Origin: Avoscillospira sp045579045
GTDB lineage: Bacteria > Bacillota > Clostridia > Oscillospirales > Oscillospiraceae
NCBI GenBank assembly: GCA_045579045.1
Contig: JAZNLL010000022.1
Location: 1 to 20,576 of the forward strand
DNA: 20,576 nt
Reading direction: 5' to 3'
The notes beneath the pieces are model-generated. The model was not told the origin of the DNA, did not search any database, and saw only the letters and a list, made by a program, of their open reading frames with translations. Position numbers and translations under genes: made by a program. Positions within the stretch are counted from its first letter, which is position 1; the number at the start of each line of letters is the position of its first letter. Below, one piece after another: positions 6,803 through 14,347 of the stretch.

Positions 6803-8791
6803 ATGCAAAGAATTGGTGGATTTGTCTGCTGGTGCGGTACCAACATCGCCGGTACCGTAGATGTGCAGGCAGTGGCAGAAGCCCTGAGCCATGAGCCCGG
6901 TGTTGTCTTCTCCACAAACTATCAGTATATGTGCTCTCAGGCCGGTCAGGATATGATCGTCAATGCCATCCATGAGCACAATCTGGGCGGCGTGGTCATT
7001 TGCTCCTGCTCTCCCAGAATGCACGAGGCCACCTTCCGCAAGACTGCCGAGAAGGCCGGTCTGAACCCCTATATGGTGGAGATCGCCAACATCCGTGAGC
7101 AGTGCGCATGGATTCATAAGGATATGCCCTCCGCTACGGAAAAGGCCATCATTCTGGGCAAGGCCGCCATTGCAAAGGTCCATTTGAACGCCCCCCTGCA
7201 GGCAGGCGAAAGCCCTGTTGTCAAGCGTGCTCTGGTCATCGGCGGCGGTATCGCCGGTATCCAGACAGCTCTGGATATTGCCGAAGCCGGCTTCCCCGTG
7301 GATATCGTGGAAAAGAAGCCCACCATCGGCGGCAAGATGACCCAGATCGATAAGACCTTCCCCACGCTGGACTGCGCAGCCTGTATCCTGACCCCCAAGA
7401 TGGTGGATGCCGCACAGAATGAGAATATCCGCATCTACTCCTACTCTGAAGTAGAGGAAGTCAAGGGCTTCGTGGGCAACTTCAATGTGAAGATCCGCCG
7501 TAAGGCACGCTTTGTCAAGGAAGATGTCTGTACCGGCTGCGGTCTGTGTACAGAAAAGTGCCCCCAGAAGAAGGTCCCCAACGAGTTTAACCTTGGTCTC
7601 GACACCCGTCGTGCCATTTACATCCCCTTTGCTCAGGCTGTTCCCAAGGTTGCTACCATCGATGCAGACTACTGCACCATGATGAAGACAGGCAAGTGCG
7701 GTATCTGCTCCAAGGTCTGTACCGCCGGTGCCATCGACTATAAGCAGACCGATACCTTCGTGGAAGAGCAGTACGGTGCCATCGTGGTCGCCACCGGCTT
7801 CAACCCCATCAAGATGGACAAGTACGATGAGTTCGCCTACTCCCAGAGCCCCGATGTGGTCACCTCTCTGGAATTCGAGCGTCTCATGAACGCAGCAGGC
7901 CCCACCGCCGGTACCCTGCTCCGTCCCTCCGATAAGACCCATCCCCATACTCTGGTCTTTGTCCAGTGTGTCGGCTCCCGCTGCGAGGACAGCAAGGGCA
8001 AGCCCTACTGCTCCAAGATCTGCTGTATGTACACCGCAAAGCATGCCATGCTGTGCCGTGAAAAATATCCCGATACGGAAGTCTATGTGTTCTACATCGA
8101 TGTCCGTACTCCCGGCAAGAACTTCGATGAGTTCTACCGCAGAGCCGTGGAAGAATACGGCGTCCACTATGTCAAGGGCATGGTTGGCAAGGTCACGCCC
8201 GAAGGCGGCAAGCTGAAGGTTCAGGCCTCCGACCTGCTGTCCAACGAGCAGATCCATATCGATGCCGACATGGTCATTCTGGCCGCCGCCATCGAGCCCG
8301 ATGAGAGCGCCCGTTCCATCGCCACCATGCTGACTGCTTCCATGGATACCAACGACTTCTTCACCGAAGCTCATCCCAAGCTGCGTCCCGTGGAAAGCCC
8401 CACCGCCGGTATCTTCCTGTCCGGTGTCTGCCAGGGTCCCAAGGATATCCCCGAGACCGTTGCTCAGGCCAGCGCTGCTGCCTCCAAGGTCATCGGCCTG
8501 CTGGTGAAGGACAAGCTGACCTGTAACCCCTGCGTGGCCCAGGCTGACGAAATGATGTGTAACGGCTGTTCCAGCTGTGAAAAGGTCTGTCCCTACGGTG
8601 CCATTACTTATTCCGATAAAGAATTCAGAGGCCCCAACCGTACGACGCTCATCCGTCGTGTGGCTTCCGTCAATCCTGCTGTCTGTCAGGGCTGCGGTGC
8701 ATGTACCGTCGCCTGTCCCAGCGGTGCCATGGACCTGAAGGGCTTCTCTACCAGACAAATCATGGCGGAGGTGGATGCAATATGCAAGTAA
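6803..8791 (+). CDS. hdrA: HdrA-like electron-bifurcating flavoprotein
   Basis: A 662-residue full-length HdrA. Order: N-terminal domain with C9, C11, C44, C67, C69 and C101 (unusual N-terminal cluster region); FAD-binding GGGIAG at 147-152 in a thioredoxin-reductase-like fold; an inserted ferredoxin domain (C243-C246-C249-C253 and C291, C299-C302-C306); and a C-terminal ferredoxin domain (C586-C589-C592-C596 and C628-C631-C634-C638). HdrA holds the bifurcating FAD: one electron goes uphill to ferredoxin, one downhill through HdrC to HdrB. The sequence between the FAD motif and the C-terminus, including a Cys-rich stretch at 389-418, is complete with no frameshift. The 3' end overlaps flxD by 10 bases, indicating translational coupling with the subunit that docks to HdrA. 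Confidence 0.95.
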   Translation: MQRIGGFVCWCGTNIAGTVDVQAVAEALSHEPGVVFSTNYQYMCSQAGQDMIVNAIHEHNLGGVVICSCSPRMHEATFRKTAEKAGLNPYMVEIANIREQCAWIHKDMPSATEKAIILGKAAIAKVHLNAPLQAGESPVVKRALVIGGGIAGIQTALDIAEAGFPVDIVEKKPTIGGKMTQIDKTFPTLDCAACILTPKMVDAAQNENIRIYSYSEVEEVKGFVGNFNVKIRRKARFVKEDVCTGCGLCTEKCPQKKVPNEFNLGLDTRRAIYIPFAQAVPKVATIDADYCTMMKTGKCGICSKVCTAGAIDYKQTDTFVEEQYGAIVVATGFNPIKMDKYDEFAYSQSPDVVTSLEFERLMNAAGPTAGTLLRPSDKTHPHTLVFVQCVGSRCEDSKGKPYCSKICCMYTAKHAMLCREKYPDTEVYVFYIDVRTPGKNFDEFYRRAVEEYGVHYVKGMVGKVTPEGGKLKVQASDLLSNEQIHIDADMVILAAAIEPDESARSIATMLTASMDTNDFFTEAHPKLRPVESPTAGIFLSGVCQGPKDIPETVAQASAAASKVIGLLVKDKLTCNPCVAQADEMMCNGCSSCEKVCPYGAITYSDKEFRGPNRTTLIRRVASVNPAVCQGCGACTVACPSGAMDLKGFSTRQIMAEVDAICK

Positions 8792-9219
8792 ACAACGAAT
8801 TCAAGCCCACCATCGTGGCCTTCTGCTGCAACTGGTGTTCCTACGCCGGTGCAGATCTTGCCGGTACCAACCGTCTGGCATACCCTGCCAATGTTAAGAT
8901 CATCCGTGTGCCCTGTTCCTGCCGTGTCAACCCCATGTTCATCCTCCGTGCCTTCCAGAGAGGCGCAGATGGTGTCATCCTCTGCGGCTGCCACCCCGGT
9001 GACTGCCACTACACCACCGGCAACTACTATGCACGCCGTCGTATGACCCTGCTGTTCTCCATGCTGGACTATCTGGGCATCGAGAAAGAGCGCACCCGTG
9101 TGGAATGGGTCTCCGCCGCCGAAGGCAATAAGTTTGCAACCGTCATGAACGACTTTGTGCAGACCATCACTGCCCTGGGCGAGAACAAGAGATTGGAGGA
9201 CCTGAGATGCAAGAAGTAA
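8782..9219 (+). CDS. flxD: MvhD/FlxD-type iron-sulfur linker subunit
   Basis: A 145-residue MvhD/FlpD family protein. Cysteine groups C15-C16-C19, C45/C47 and C68/C70/C75 match the family's [2Fe-2S]-binding pattern. MvhD proteins dock an electron-input module onto HdrA. In methanogens the input is the MvhAG [NiFe] hydrogenase; here no hydrogenase is present and the following flx genes supply an NADH-oxidising module instead. The start at 8782 is preferred over an upstream ATG at 8701: GGAGGTGG lies at 8766-8773 and the family homology begins there. The gene overlaps hdrA by 10 bases and flxC by 13 bases, so all three are likely translationally coupled. Confidence 0.92.
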   Translation: MQVNNEFKPTIVAFCCNWCSYAGADLAGTNRLAYPANVKIIRVPCSCRVNPMFILRAFQRGADGVILCGCHPGDCHYTTGNYYARRRMTLLFSMLDYLGIEKERTRVEWVSAAEGNKFATVMNDFVQTITALGENKRLEDLRCKK

Positions 9220-10181
9220 TCAAGGCAAAAGCCATTGAACTGCTGGAAAACGGCACTGTGGATCGGGTTCTGGGCTGGAAGGCCGGTGAGTTCTTCTACG
9301 ATCTGACGCCTGCCGTGTTCACCACCAAGGAAGACATCGAAAAGAACTTCGTCTACTCTGTGTTCTCCGGCGCCAACCTCAGCAAGTATCTGGTCAAGGA
9401 AAGCCGCAAGGGCGGCAAGGTCGCTGCTTTCCTGAAGCCCTGCGATACATATTCCTTCAATCAGCTGCTGAAAGAGCACCGCATCTGGAAGGACAATGTC
9501 TATGTGGTCGGCATCGCCTGCGATGGCATGTGCGATATGGAAAAGATCCGTGCCTTCGGTGCCAAGGGCGTCCTGTCCGTCACCCGCGACGGCGATAAGC
9601 TGAACATCGAAACCATGTACGGTCCCATGACCATGGACAAGGCTGATGCCCATGCCGAGCGCTGCATCAGCTGCAAGAGCCGCAAGCTGGTGGCTTATGA
9701 TGAAAAGATCGGCGAAGACGGCGATGTGATCGAAGAGTCCAGCCGTTTCGACATGGTCGCCAAGCTGGAAGCTATGACCCCTGAGGAGCGCTTCGAGTTC
9801 TGGCGTGGTGAGCTGTCCAAGTGCATCCGCTGCAACGCCTGCCGGGATGTCTGCCCCGCCTGCACCTGCGAAAAGTGCGTCTTTGACAATGCCAACTCCG
9901 GCATTTCCCAGAAGGCAGCTGTCAACAGCTTCGAAGAAAACATGTACCACATCATCCGGGCATTCCATGTGGCATCCCGCTGCACCGACTGCGGCGAGTG
10001 CTCCCGTGTCTGCCCCCAGAATATCCCCCTGCACCTGCTGAACCGCAAGTTCATCAAGGACATCAACGAGTTCTACGGTGAATACCAGTCCGGTGCTGAT
10101 CTGGAAACCCGTCCTCCTCTGATGAACTTCACCAAGGAAGACTGTGAACCCTCTGTGGTCTATGAAAGAGGAGGAAATTGA
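9207..10181 (+). CDS. flxC: FlxC-like iron-sulfur subunit with FrhB-type N-terminus
   Basis: A 324-residue protein with a coenzyme-F420-hydrogenase beta-like N-terminal region (about 60-160, including PCD at 78-80 and CISC at 153-156) and two C-terminal [4Fe-4S] motifs, C206-C209-C212-C216 and C259-C262-C265-C269. An extra CPACTCEKC run (216-224) adds three more cysteines. Proteins like this occur in the Flx (Flox) module between the NADH-oxidising FlxA and the FlxD linker. Which of the two middle subunits is named FlxB or FlxC is uncertain to me; the role as an electron relay is better supported than the letter. It overlaps flxD by 13 bases and is followed by flxB after one base. Confidence 0.82.
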   Translation: MQEVIKAKAIELLENGTVDRVLGWKAGEFFYDLTPAVFTTKEDIEKNFVYSVFSGANLSKYLVKESRKGGKVAAFLKPCDTYSFNQLLKEHRIWKDNVYVVGIACDGMCDMEKIRAFGAKGVLSVTRDGDKLNIETMYGPMTMDKADAHAERCISCKSRKLVAYDEKIGEDGDVIEESSRFDMVAKLEAMTPEERFEFWRGELSKCIRCNACRDVCPACTCEKCVFDNANSGISQKAAVNSFEENMYHIIRAFHVASRCTDCGECSRVCPQNIPLHLLNRKFIKDINEFYGEYQSGADLETRPPLMNFTKEDCEPSVVYERGGN

Positions 10182-10182
10182 T

Positions 10183-11199
10183 ATGAAAAAGATTGCAATT
10201 TCTCAGCTTTCCGACCTGTTTGCCAAGATTTCCGCTGAGCAGAAGCTGTACATTCCCGCCGATAACAAGGGTCAGGCTCAGTTCCTGCCCTATGTGGAAG
10301 GCATGAAGCTCACCGAGAGCCTCAACACCGTCCGCAGCGCCAAGGATCTGTTCTTCCCTCAGACCGAGAACATCATCGGCTTTGAAGTGGAAGGCAAGAC
10401 CATCTCCGTTAAGGAGACCCGTGACGAAGTGGAGCCCTTTGTGGTTTTCGGCGTCCGAGCCTGTGATGCTGCCAGCTTTGACATTCTGGACCGTGTGTTC
10501 CTGTCCGAGCCTGCCGATAGCTTCTATGCCCACCGCCGTGCCAACGGCACCGTGGTGACCATGGCCTGCGGCAAGCCCGAAGAGACCTGCTTCTGTACCG
10601 CCTTCGGCATCGATGCCACCGAGCCCAAGGGCGATGTATCCTGCTGGATGACTGCCGACAGTGTTCTGCTGAAGGCCAATACCGAGAAGGGCGAAGCCCT
10701 CCTTGCCAAGCTGGGTCTGGAAGACACTTCCGACGATGCTGCCGATGCCGTCAAGGCAGAGGCCAAGGCTGTGCTGGATAAGCTGCCTCTCAAGAATTTG
10801 GATCTGACCGATTTCGACGGCGACCATCTGATGCACTGGTTCAACAGCCCTGCATGGGATAAGCTGTCCGAAAGCTGCCTGGGCTGCGGTACCTGCACCT
10901 TCGTCTGCCCCACCTGCCAGTGCTACGATGTCCGTGATTTCGACACCGGCCACGGTGTCCAGCGTTTCCGCTGCTGGGACAGCTGCATGTACTCCGATTT
11001 CACCATGATGGCTCACGGCACCAACCGTCCCACCCAGAAGGAGCGGTTCCGCCAGCGGTTCATGCACAAACTGGTCTACTTCCCCAGCAATAACGATGGC
11101 GTTTACGGCTGTGTCGGCTGCGGTCGATGCCTTGCTAAGTGCCCCATCTCCATGAATATCGTGAAAGTCGCAAAAACACTGAAGGAGGGTCAGGCATGA
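10183..11199 (+). CDS. flxB: FlxB-like iron-sulfur subunit (HydB/AsrA-related)
   Basis: A 338-residue relative of the beta subunit of sulfhydrogenases (HydB) and of anaerobic sulfite reductase subunit A. Visible are FGVRACDAAS (89-98), ETCFCTAFG (134-142), and two ferredoxin motifs, C232-C235-C238-C242 and C310-C313-C316-C320. These proteins carry electrons between a FAD/NAD(P)-binding partner and the downstream module; the partner flxA starts in an ATGA overlap with this gene's stop, the usual pairing for HydB-HydG and AsrA-AsrB. The start at 10183 has a GAGGAGG just before it; the in-frame ATG at 10144 lies inside flxC. No sulfite reductase subunit C or hydrogenase gene is present, so the Flx role is favoured. 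The B/C naming is tentative. Confidence 0.83.
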   Translation: MKKIAISQLSDLFAKISAEQKLYIPADNKGQAQFLPYVEGMKLTESLNTVRSAKDLFFPQTENIIGFEVEGKTISVKETRDEVEPFVVFGVRACDAASFDILDRVFLSEPADSFYAHRRANGTVVTMACGKPEETCFCTAFGIDATEPKGDVSCWMTADSVLLKANTEKGEALLAKLGLEDTSDDAADAVKAEAKAVLDKLPLKNLDLTDFDGDHLMHWFNSPAWDKLSESCLGCGTCTFVCPTCQCYDVRDFDTGHGVQRFRCWDSCMYSDFTMMAHGTNRPTQKERFRQRFMHKLVYFPSNNDGVYGCVGCGRCLAKCPISMNIVKVAKTLKEGQA

Positions 11200-12029
11200 A
11201 CAACATGGTCGAACCTTTGATCCCCATGGTAGGTGTGGTGACGGATATCCGCACCGACACCCCCGATGTCAAGACCTTCCGTGTGGTTGGTCTGGACGGT
11301 AAAAAGCCTTTTATTCACATTCCCGGCCAGTGTGCCATGCTCTCCATGCCCGGCGTGGGCGAGGCGCTGTTCTCCATCACTTCTTCTCCCACCAACCCGG
11401 ACTTTTTGGAGTTCTCCATTAAGAAGTGCGGCTGCGTCACCACCTGGCTGCACCAAATGGAAGTGGGTCAGCAGGTGACCCTCCGTGGTCCCTACGGCAA
11501 CGGCTTCCCTGTGGAGACCGATTTCAAGGGCAAGGATCTGGTGTTCATCGCCGGCGGTATCGGCCTTGCACCTCTGCGCTCTGTCATCAACTATGTCCGT
11601 CACTACCGCTCCAACTACGGCACCGTGGATATCGTCTACGGCTCCCGCAGCAAGGAAGATCTGGTGGACTATCAGGAAATTCTCGATGAGTGGTGCCAGG
11701 AGGACGGTATCAATGTCCACCTGACCATCGACCGGGAGCAGCCCGATTGGGACGGTCATGTTGGCTTCGTTCCCAACTATGTCAAGGAACTGGGCTTCGA
11801 TACCTCCAAGACTGTGGTCATGTGCGGACCTCCCATCATGATCAAGTTCACTCTGGCCGGTCTGGAAGAACTGGGCTTCGGCAGAGATCAGGTCTATACC
11901 ACCTTCGAACTGAAGATGAAGTGTGCCCTCGGCAAGTGCGGCCGCTGCAACATCGGCGATAAGTATGTCTGTAAGGACGGCCCTGTGTTCCGTCTGGATC
12001 AGATGAGCGAACTGCCGGACGAATATTAA
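11196..12029 (+). CDS. flxA: FlxA-like NAD(P)H:flavin oxidoreductase subunit
   Basis: A 277-residue ferredoxin-NADP reductase-fold protein. It has a FAD-binding beta-barrel motif (SITSSP, 60-65), a pyridine-nucleotide motif GGIGLAPLRS (120-129), a terminal nucleotide-binding CGPP (210-213), and a C-terminal [2Fe-2S] site C243-C248-C251-C259, as in PyrK, HydG and AsrB. It would oxidise NADH, or NADPH, and feed electrons to the Flx iron-sulfur chain and then HdrA. In Desulfovibrio the FlxABCD-HdrABC complex is described as NADH-dependent; nucleotide preference here is not readable with confidence. The start codon at 11196 overlaps the flxB stop as ATGA. frdB follows after 12 bases. Confidence 0.88.
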   Translation: MNNMVEPLIPMVGVVTDIRTDTPDVKTFRVVGLDGKKPFIHIPGQCAMLSMPGVGEALFSITSSPTNPDFLEFSIKKCGCVTTWLHQMEVGQQVTLRGPYGNGFPVETDFKGKDLVFIAGGIGLAPLRSVINYVRHYRSNYGTVDIVYGSRSKEDLVDYQEILDEWCQEDGINVHLTIDREQPDWDGHVGFVPNYVKELGFDTSKTVVMCGPPIMIKFTLAGLEELGFGRDQVYTTFELKMKCALGKCGRCNIGDKYVCKDGPVFRLDQMSELPDEY

Positions 12030-12041
12030 GGAGAGTTAGAC

Positions 12042-12716
12042 ATGGAAAATATGGTTCGTGTATTCCTGTTTGGAAAGAAATATGAAGTGCCGGAAAGCCT
12101 GACCATCATGGAGGCCATGGAATATGCCGGCTATCAGCTGGTTCGCGGCTGCGGCTGCCGTAACGGCTTCTGCGGCGCCTGCGCCACCATCTACCGCATT
12201 GCCGGTGACCGTGAGCTGAAGGCCTGCCTGGCCTGCTCCACCAAGGTGGAAGACAATATGTATGTGGCAACCCTGCCCTATTTCCCCCTGGTCAAGGCCG
12301 TCTACGATATCGAGAAGGTCAAGCCCACCGAGCAGATCATGATGCAGCTGTACCCCGAAATTTACGCCTGTGTCGGCTGCAACGCCTGCACCAAGGCCTG
12401 TTCTCAGAGCCTGAATGTTATGCAGTACATCGCCTACGCTCAGCGCGGCGAGTATGAAAAGTGCGCCGAGGAGTCCTTCGACTGCGTCATGTGCGGCATC
12501 TGCTCTTCCCGCTGCCCTGCCGGTATTTCCCATCCTCAGGTGGCAATGCTGGCTCGCCGTCTCAACGGCAAGTATCTGGCACCTCACTGCGATCATCTGG
12601 ATGACCGCATCGCTGAGATCAATGACGGCAAGTTCCAGGAACTGTTGGAGAATCTGATGCAGAAGCCTCTGGCAGAGATGAAGGAACTGTACAACACCCG
12701 TGAAATCGAGAAGTAA
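12042..12716 (+). CDS. frdB: Fumarate reductase iron-sulfur subunit, soluble type
   Basis: A 224-residue FrdB/SdhB-like protein. An N-terminal plant-type [2Fe-2S] domain holds C37, C39, C44, C47, C62 and C65; the C-terminal half has two four-Cys motifs, C110-C113-C116-C120 and C148-C151-C154-C158, both spaced for [4Fe-4S] clusters. Respiratory FrdB has a [3Fe-4S] near the quinone site; here the last motif looks like a regular ferredoxin motif. Methanogen thiol:fumarate reductase TfrB has an extra C-terminal CCG (HdrB-like) domain, absent here, while a separate hdrB is encoded in the same operon. No membrane-anchor gene accompanies the pair. frdA follows after 12 bases. Confidence 0.85.
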   Translation: MENMVRVFLFGKKYEVPESLTIMEAMEYAGYQLVRGCGCRNGFCGACATIYRIAGDRELKACLACSTKVEDNMYVATLPYFPLVKAVYDIEKVKPTEQIMMQLYPEIYACVGCNACTKACSQSLNVMQYIAYAQRGEYEKCAEESFDCVMCGICSSRCPAGISHPQVAMLARRLNGKYLAPHCDHLDDRIAEINDGKFQELLENLMQKPLAEMKELYNTREIEK

Positions 12717-12728
12717 GGAGGGTCTCAT

Positions 12729-14327
12729 ATGTATCTGGATCTGAACATGCAGGAATCCATCAAGAAGGTGGAAGCTGCCCGAGCTGAAAATGTGAAGCTC
12801 GACCCCAGAAGAATGACTGCCGAGGAGAAGGAGACCCTGCTGGCCACCTATCACCCCGACTACAAGCAGGAACAGTTTACTGTTCTGCAGATGGGCCCCA
12901 ACAAGGGCGAAAAAGTGCCTCTGGAACTGGCTGCTCTGCTGCAGGCCAATTCCCGCATTGCCGGTAAGGCCATCGACCTGTCCAATCCCGACTATGATGT
13001 GGATGTTCTGGTCATCGGCGGCGGCGGTGCCGGTACTTCCGCAGCCATCGAGGCTCACAATGCCGGTGCCAAGGTCATGGTCGTGACCAAGCACCGCATG
13101 GGCGATGCCAACCCCATGATGGCAGAAGGCGGCATCCAGGCTGCCGACAAGCCCAATGACAGCCCTGCCCAGCATTTCATCGATGCCTTCGGCGGCGGTC
13201 ACTTTGCTGCCCAGAAGGATCTGCTGTATAAGCTGGTCACCGAAGCTCCCGATGCCATCCGCTGGCTCAGCGAGCTGGGCGTGGAGTTTGATAAGACTCC
13301 CGACGGCACCATGGTCACCACCCACGGCGGCGGTACTTCCCGCAAGCGTATGCACGCAGCCAAGGACTATTCCGGCGCAGAGATCATGCGTACCCTCCGT
13401 GACGAAGCTCTGAACCGCCAGATTCCCGTGGTGGACTTCACCTCCGCCATCGAGCTGATCAAGGACGAAAACGGCCACTGCGCCGGTGCTGTCCTCATGA
13501 ACATGGAAACTGAGGAAATTCTGATCGCCAAGGCAAAGACCGTGGTCATCGCCACCGGTGGTGCAGGACGTCTGCACTATCAGGGCTTCCCCACCTCCAA
13601 CCACTACGGCGCCACTGCCGACGGTCTGATTCTCGGCTACCGTGCCGGTGCCCGTCTGCTCTACGCCGATACCCTCCAGTACCATCCCACCGGTGCTGCC
13701 TTCCCCGCACAGATCTTCGGCGCACTGGTCACCGAGAAGGTCCGTTCTCTGGGCGCTATGCTCATCAATGTCAATGGCGAAGCCTTCATGAACCCCCTGG
13801 AGACCCGTGACGTCTCCGCTGCTTCCATCATCCGTGAGTGCTCCACCCGTGGCAACGGCGTCAAGACCCCCGAGGGCTACGCTGTCTGGCTGGATACTCC
13901 CATGATCGAGATGAAGAACGGCGAAGGCACCATCGAAAAGCGCATCCCTGCCATGATGCGTATGTTCGGTAAGTACGGCATTGATATCCGCAAGGAGCCC
14001 ATTCTGGTTTACCCCACTCTGCACTATCAGAACGGCGGTCTGAAGATCACCGACGACGGTCAGACCGATGTGGAGAACCTGTTTGTTGCCGGCGAAGCCG
14101 TTGGCGGCATCCATGGCCGTAACCGCCTCATGGGCAACAGCCTGCTGGACATCATCGTCTTTGGCCGTAACGCCGGCCGCAATGCCGCCGCCAAGGCGAA
14201 GGATGTGACTGTGGGCGCTCTGACCCTCAGCCATGTGGATGCCTTCCAGAAGGAACTGGCAGCCGCCGGTATCGAGACCAATGCTGTCTCTCCCAAGCTG
14301 CTCCCCGACTACGCGCGTAAAGCATAA
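12729..14327 (+). CDS. frdA: Fumarate reductase flavoprotein subunit, soluble, non-covalent FAD
   Basis: A 532-residue FrdA/SdhA-family flavoprotein. The FAD Rossmann motif GGGGAG is at 97-102, after an unusual N-terminal extension of about 90 residues. Active-site positions of the family are kept: H319 (HPTG), R339, R360 (TRDVSAAS), H432 (TLHYQNGG), and R466 in GRNRLMGNSLLD. The position that carries the covalent-FAD histidine in respiratory enzymes is N128 (GDANPMMAEGG), so FAD should be non-covalent, as in L-aspartate oxidase and soluble fumarate reductases; this biases toward fumarate reduction. Sequence ends about 45 residues after the last FAD motif, so the usual C-terminal helical domain is short or missing. 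L-aspartate oxidase is the main alternative, disfavoured by the frdB partner and the absence of nadA/nadC. Confidence 0.86.
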   Translation: MYLDLNMQESIKKVEAARAENVKLDPRRMTAEEKETLLATYHPDYKQEQFTVLQMGPNKGEKVPLELAALLQANSRIAGKAIDLSNPDYDVDVLVIGGGGAGTSAAIEAHNAGAKVMVVTKHRMGDANPMMAEGGIQAADKPNDSPAQHFIDAFGGGHFAAQKDLLYKLVTEAPDAIRWLSELGVEFDKTPDGTMVTTHGGGTSRKRMHAAKDYSGAEIMRTLRDEALNRQIPVVDFTSAIELIKDENGHCAGAVLMNMETEEILIAKAKTVVIATGGAGRLHYQGFPTSNHYGATADGLILGYRAGARLLYADTLQYHPTGAAFPAQIFGALVTEKVRSLGAMLINVNGEAFMNPLETRDVSAASIIRECSTRGNGVKTPEGYAVWLDTPMIEMKNGEGTIEKRIPAMMRMFGKYGIDIRKEPILVYPTLHYQNGGLKITDDGQTDVENLFVAGEAVGGIHGRNRLMGNSLLDIIVFGRNAGRNAAAKAKDVTVGALTLSHVDAFQKELAAAGIETNAVSPKLLPDYARKA

Positions 14328-14347
14328 GAAAGAAGGCATTTGTTCTC

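Noticed and set aside
5918..8758. 946-codon open frame on the minus strand opposite hdrB-hdrC-hdrA
   Set aside because: It is the exact antisense register of the sense codons and is open only because TTA, CTA and TCA codons are avoided. It crosses three real genes, has low-complexity Gly/His/Leu/Asp composition and no recognisable domain.
8782..9219. MvhD of a hydrogenase-linked MvhADG-HdrABC complex
   Set aside because: No [NiFe] hydrogenase large or small subunit is present; the neighbouring genes supply an NAD(P)H-oxidising module instead.
10183..12029. Anaerobic sulfite reductase (asrAB)
   Set aside because: The two proteins resemble AsrA and AsrB, but no asrC with siroheme motifs follows, and they sit with hdrABC and an MvhD homologue, which fits the Flx module better.
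12036..14339. 767-codon open frame on the minus strand opposite frdB and frdA
   Set aside because: Same codon-bias artefact; the sense strand encodes two clearly recognisable proteins with intact motifs.
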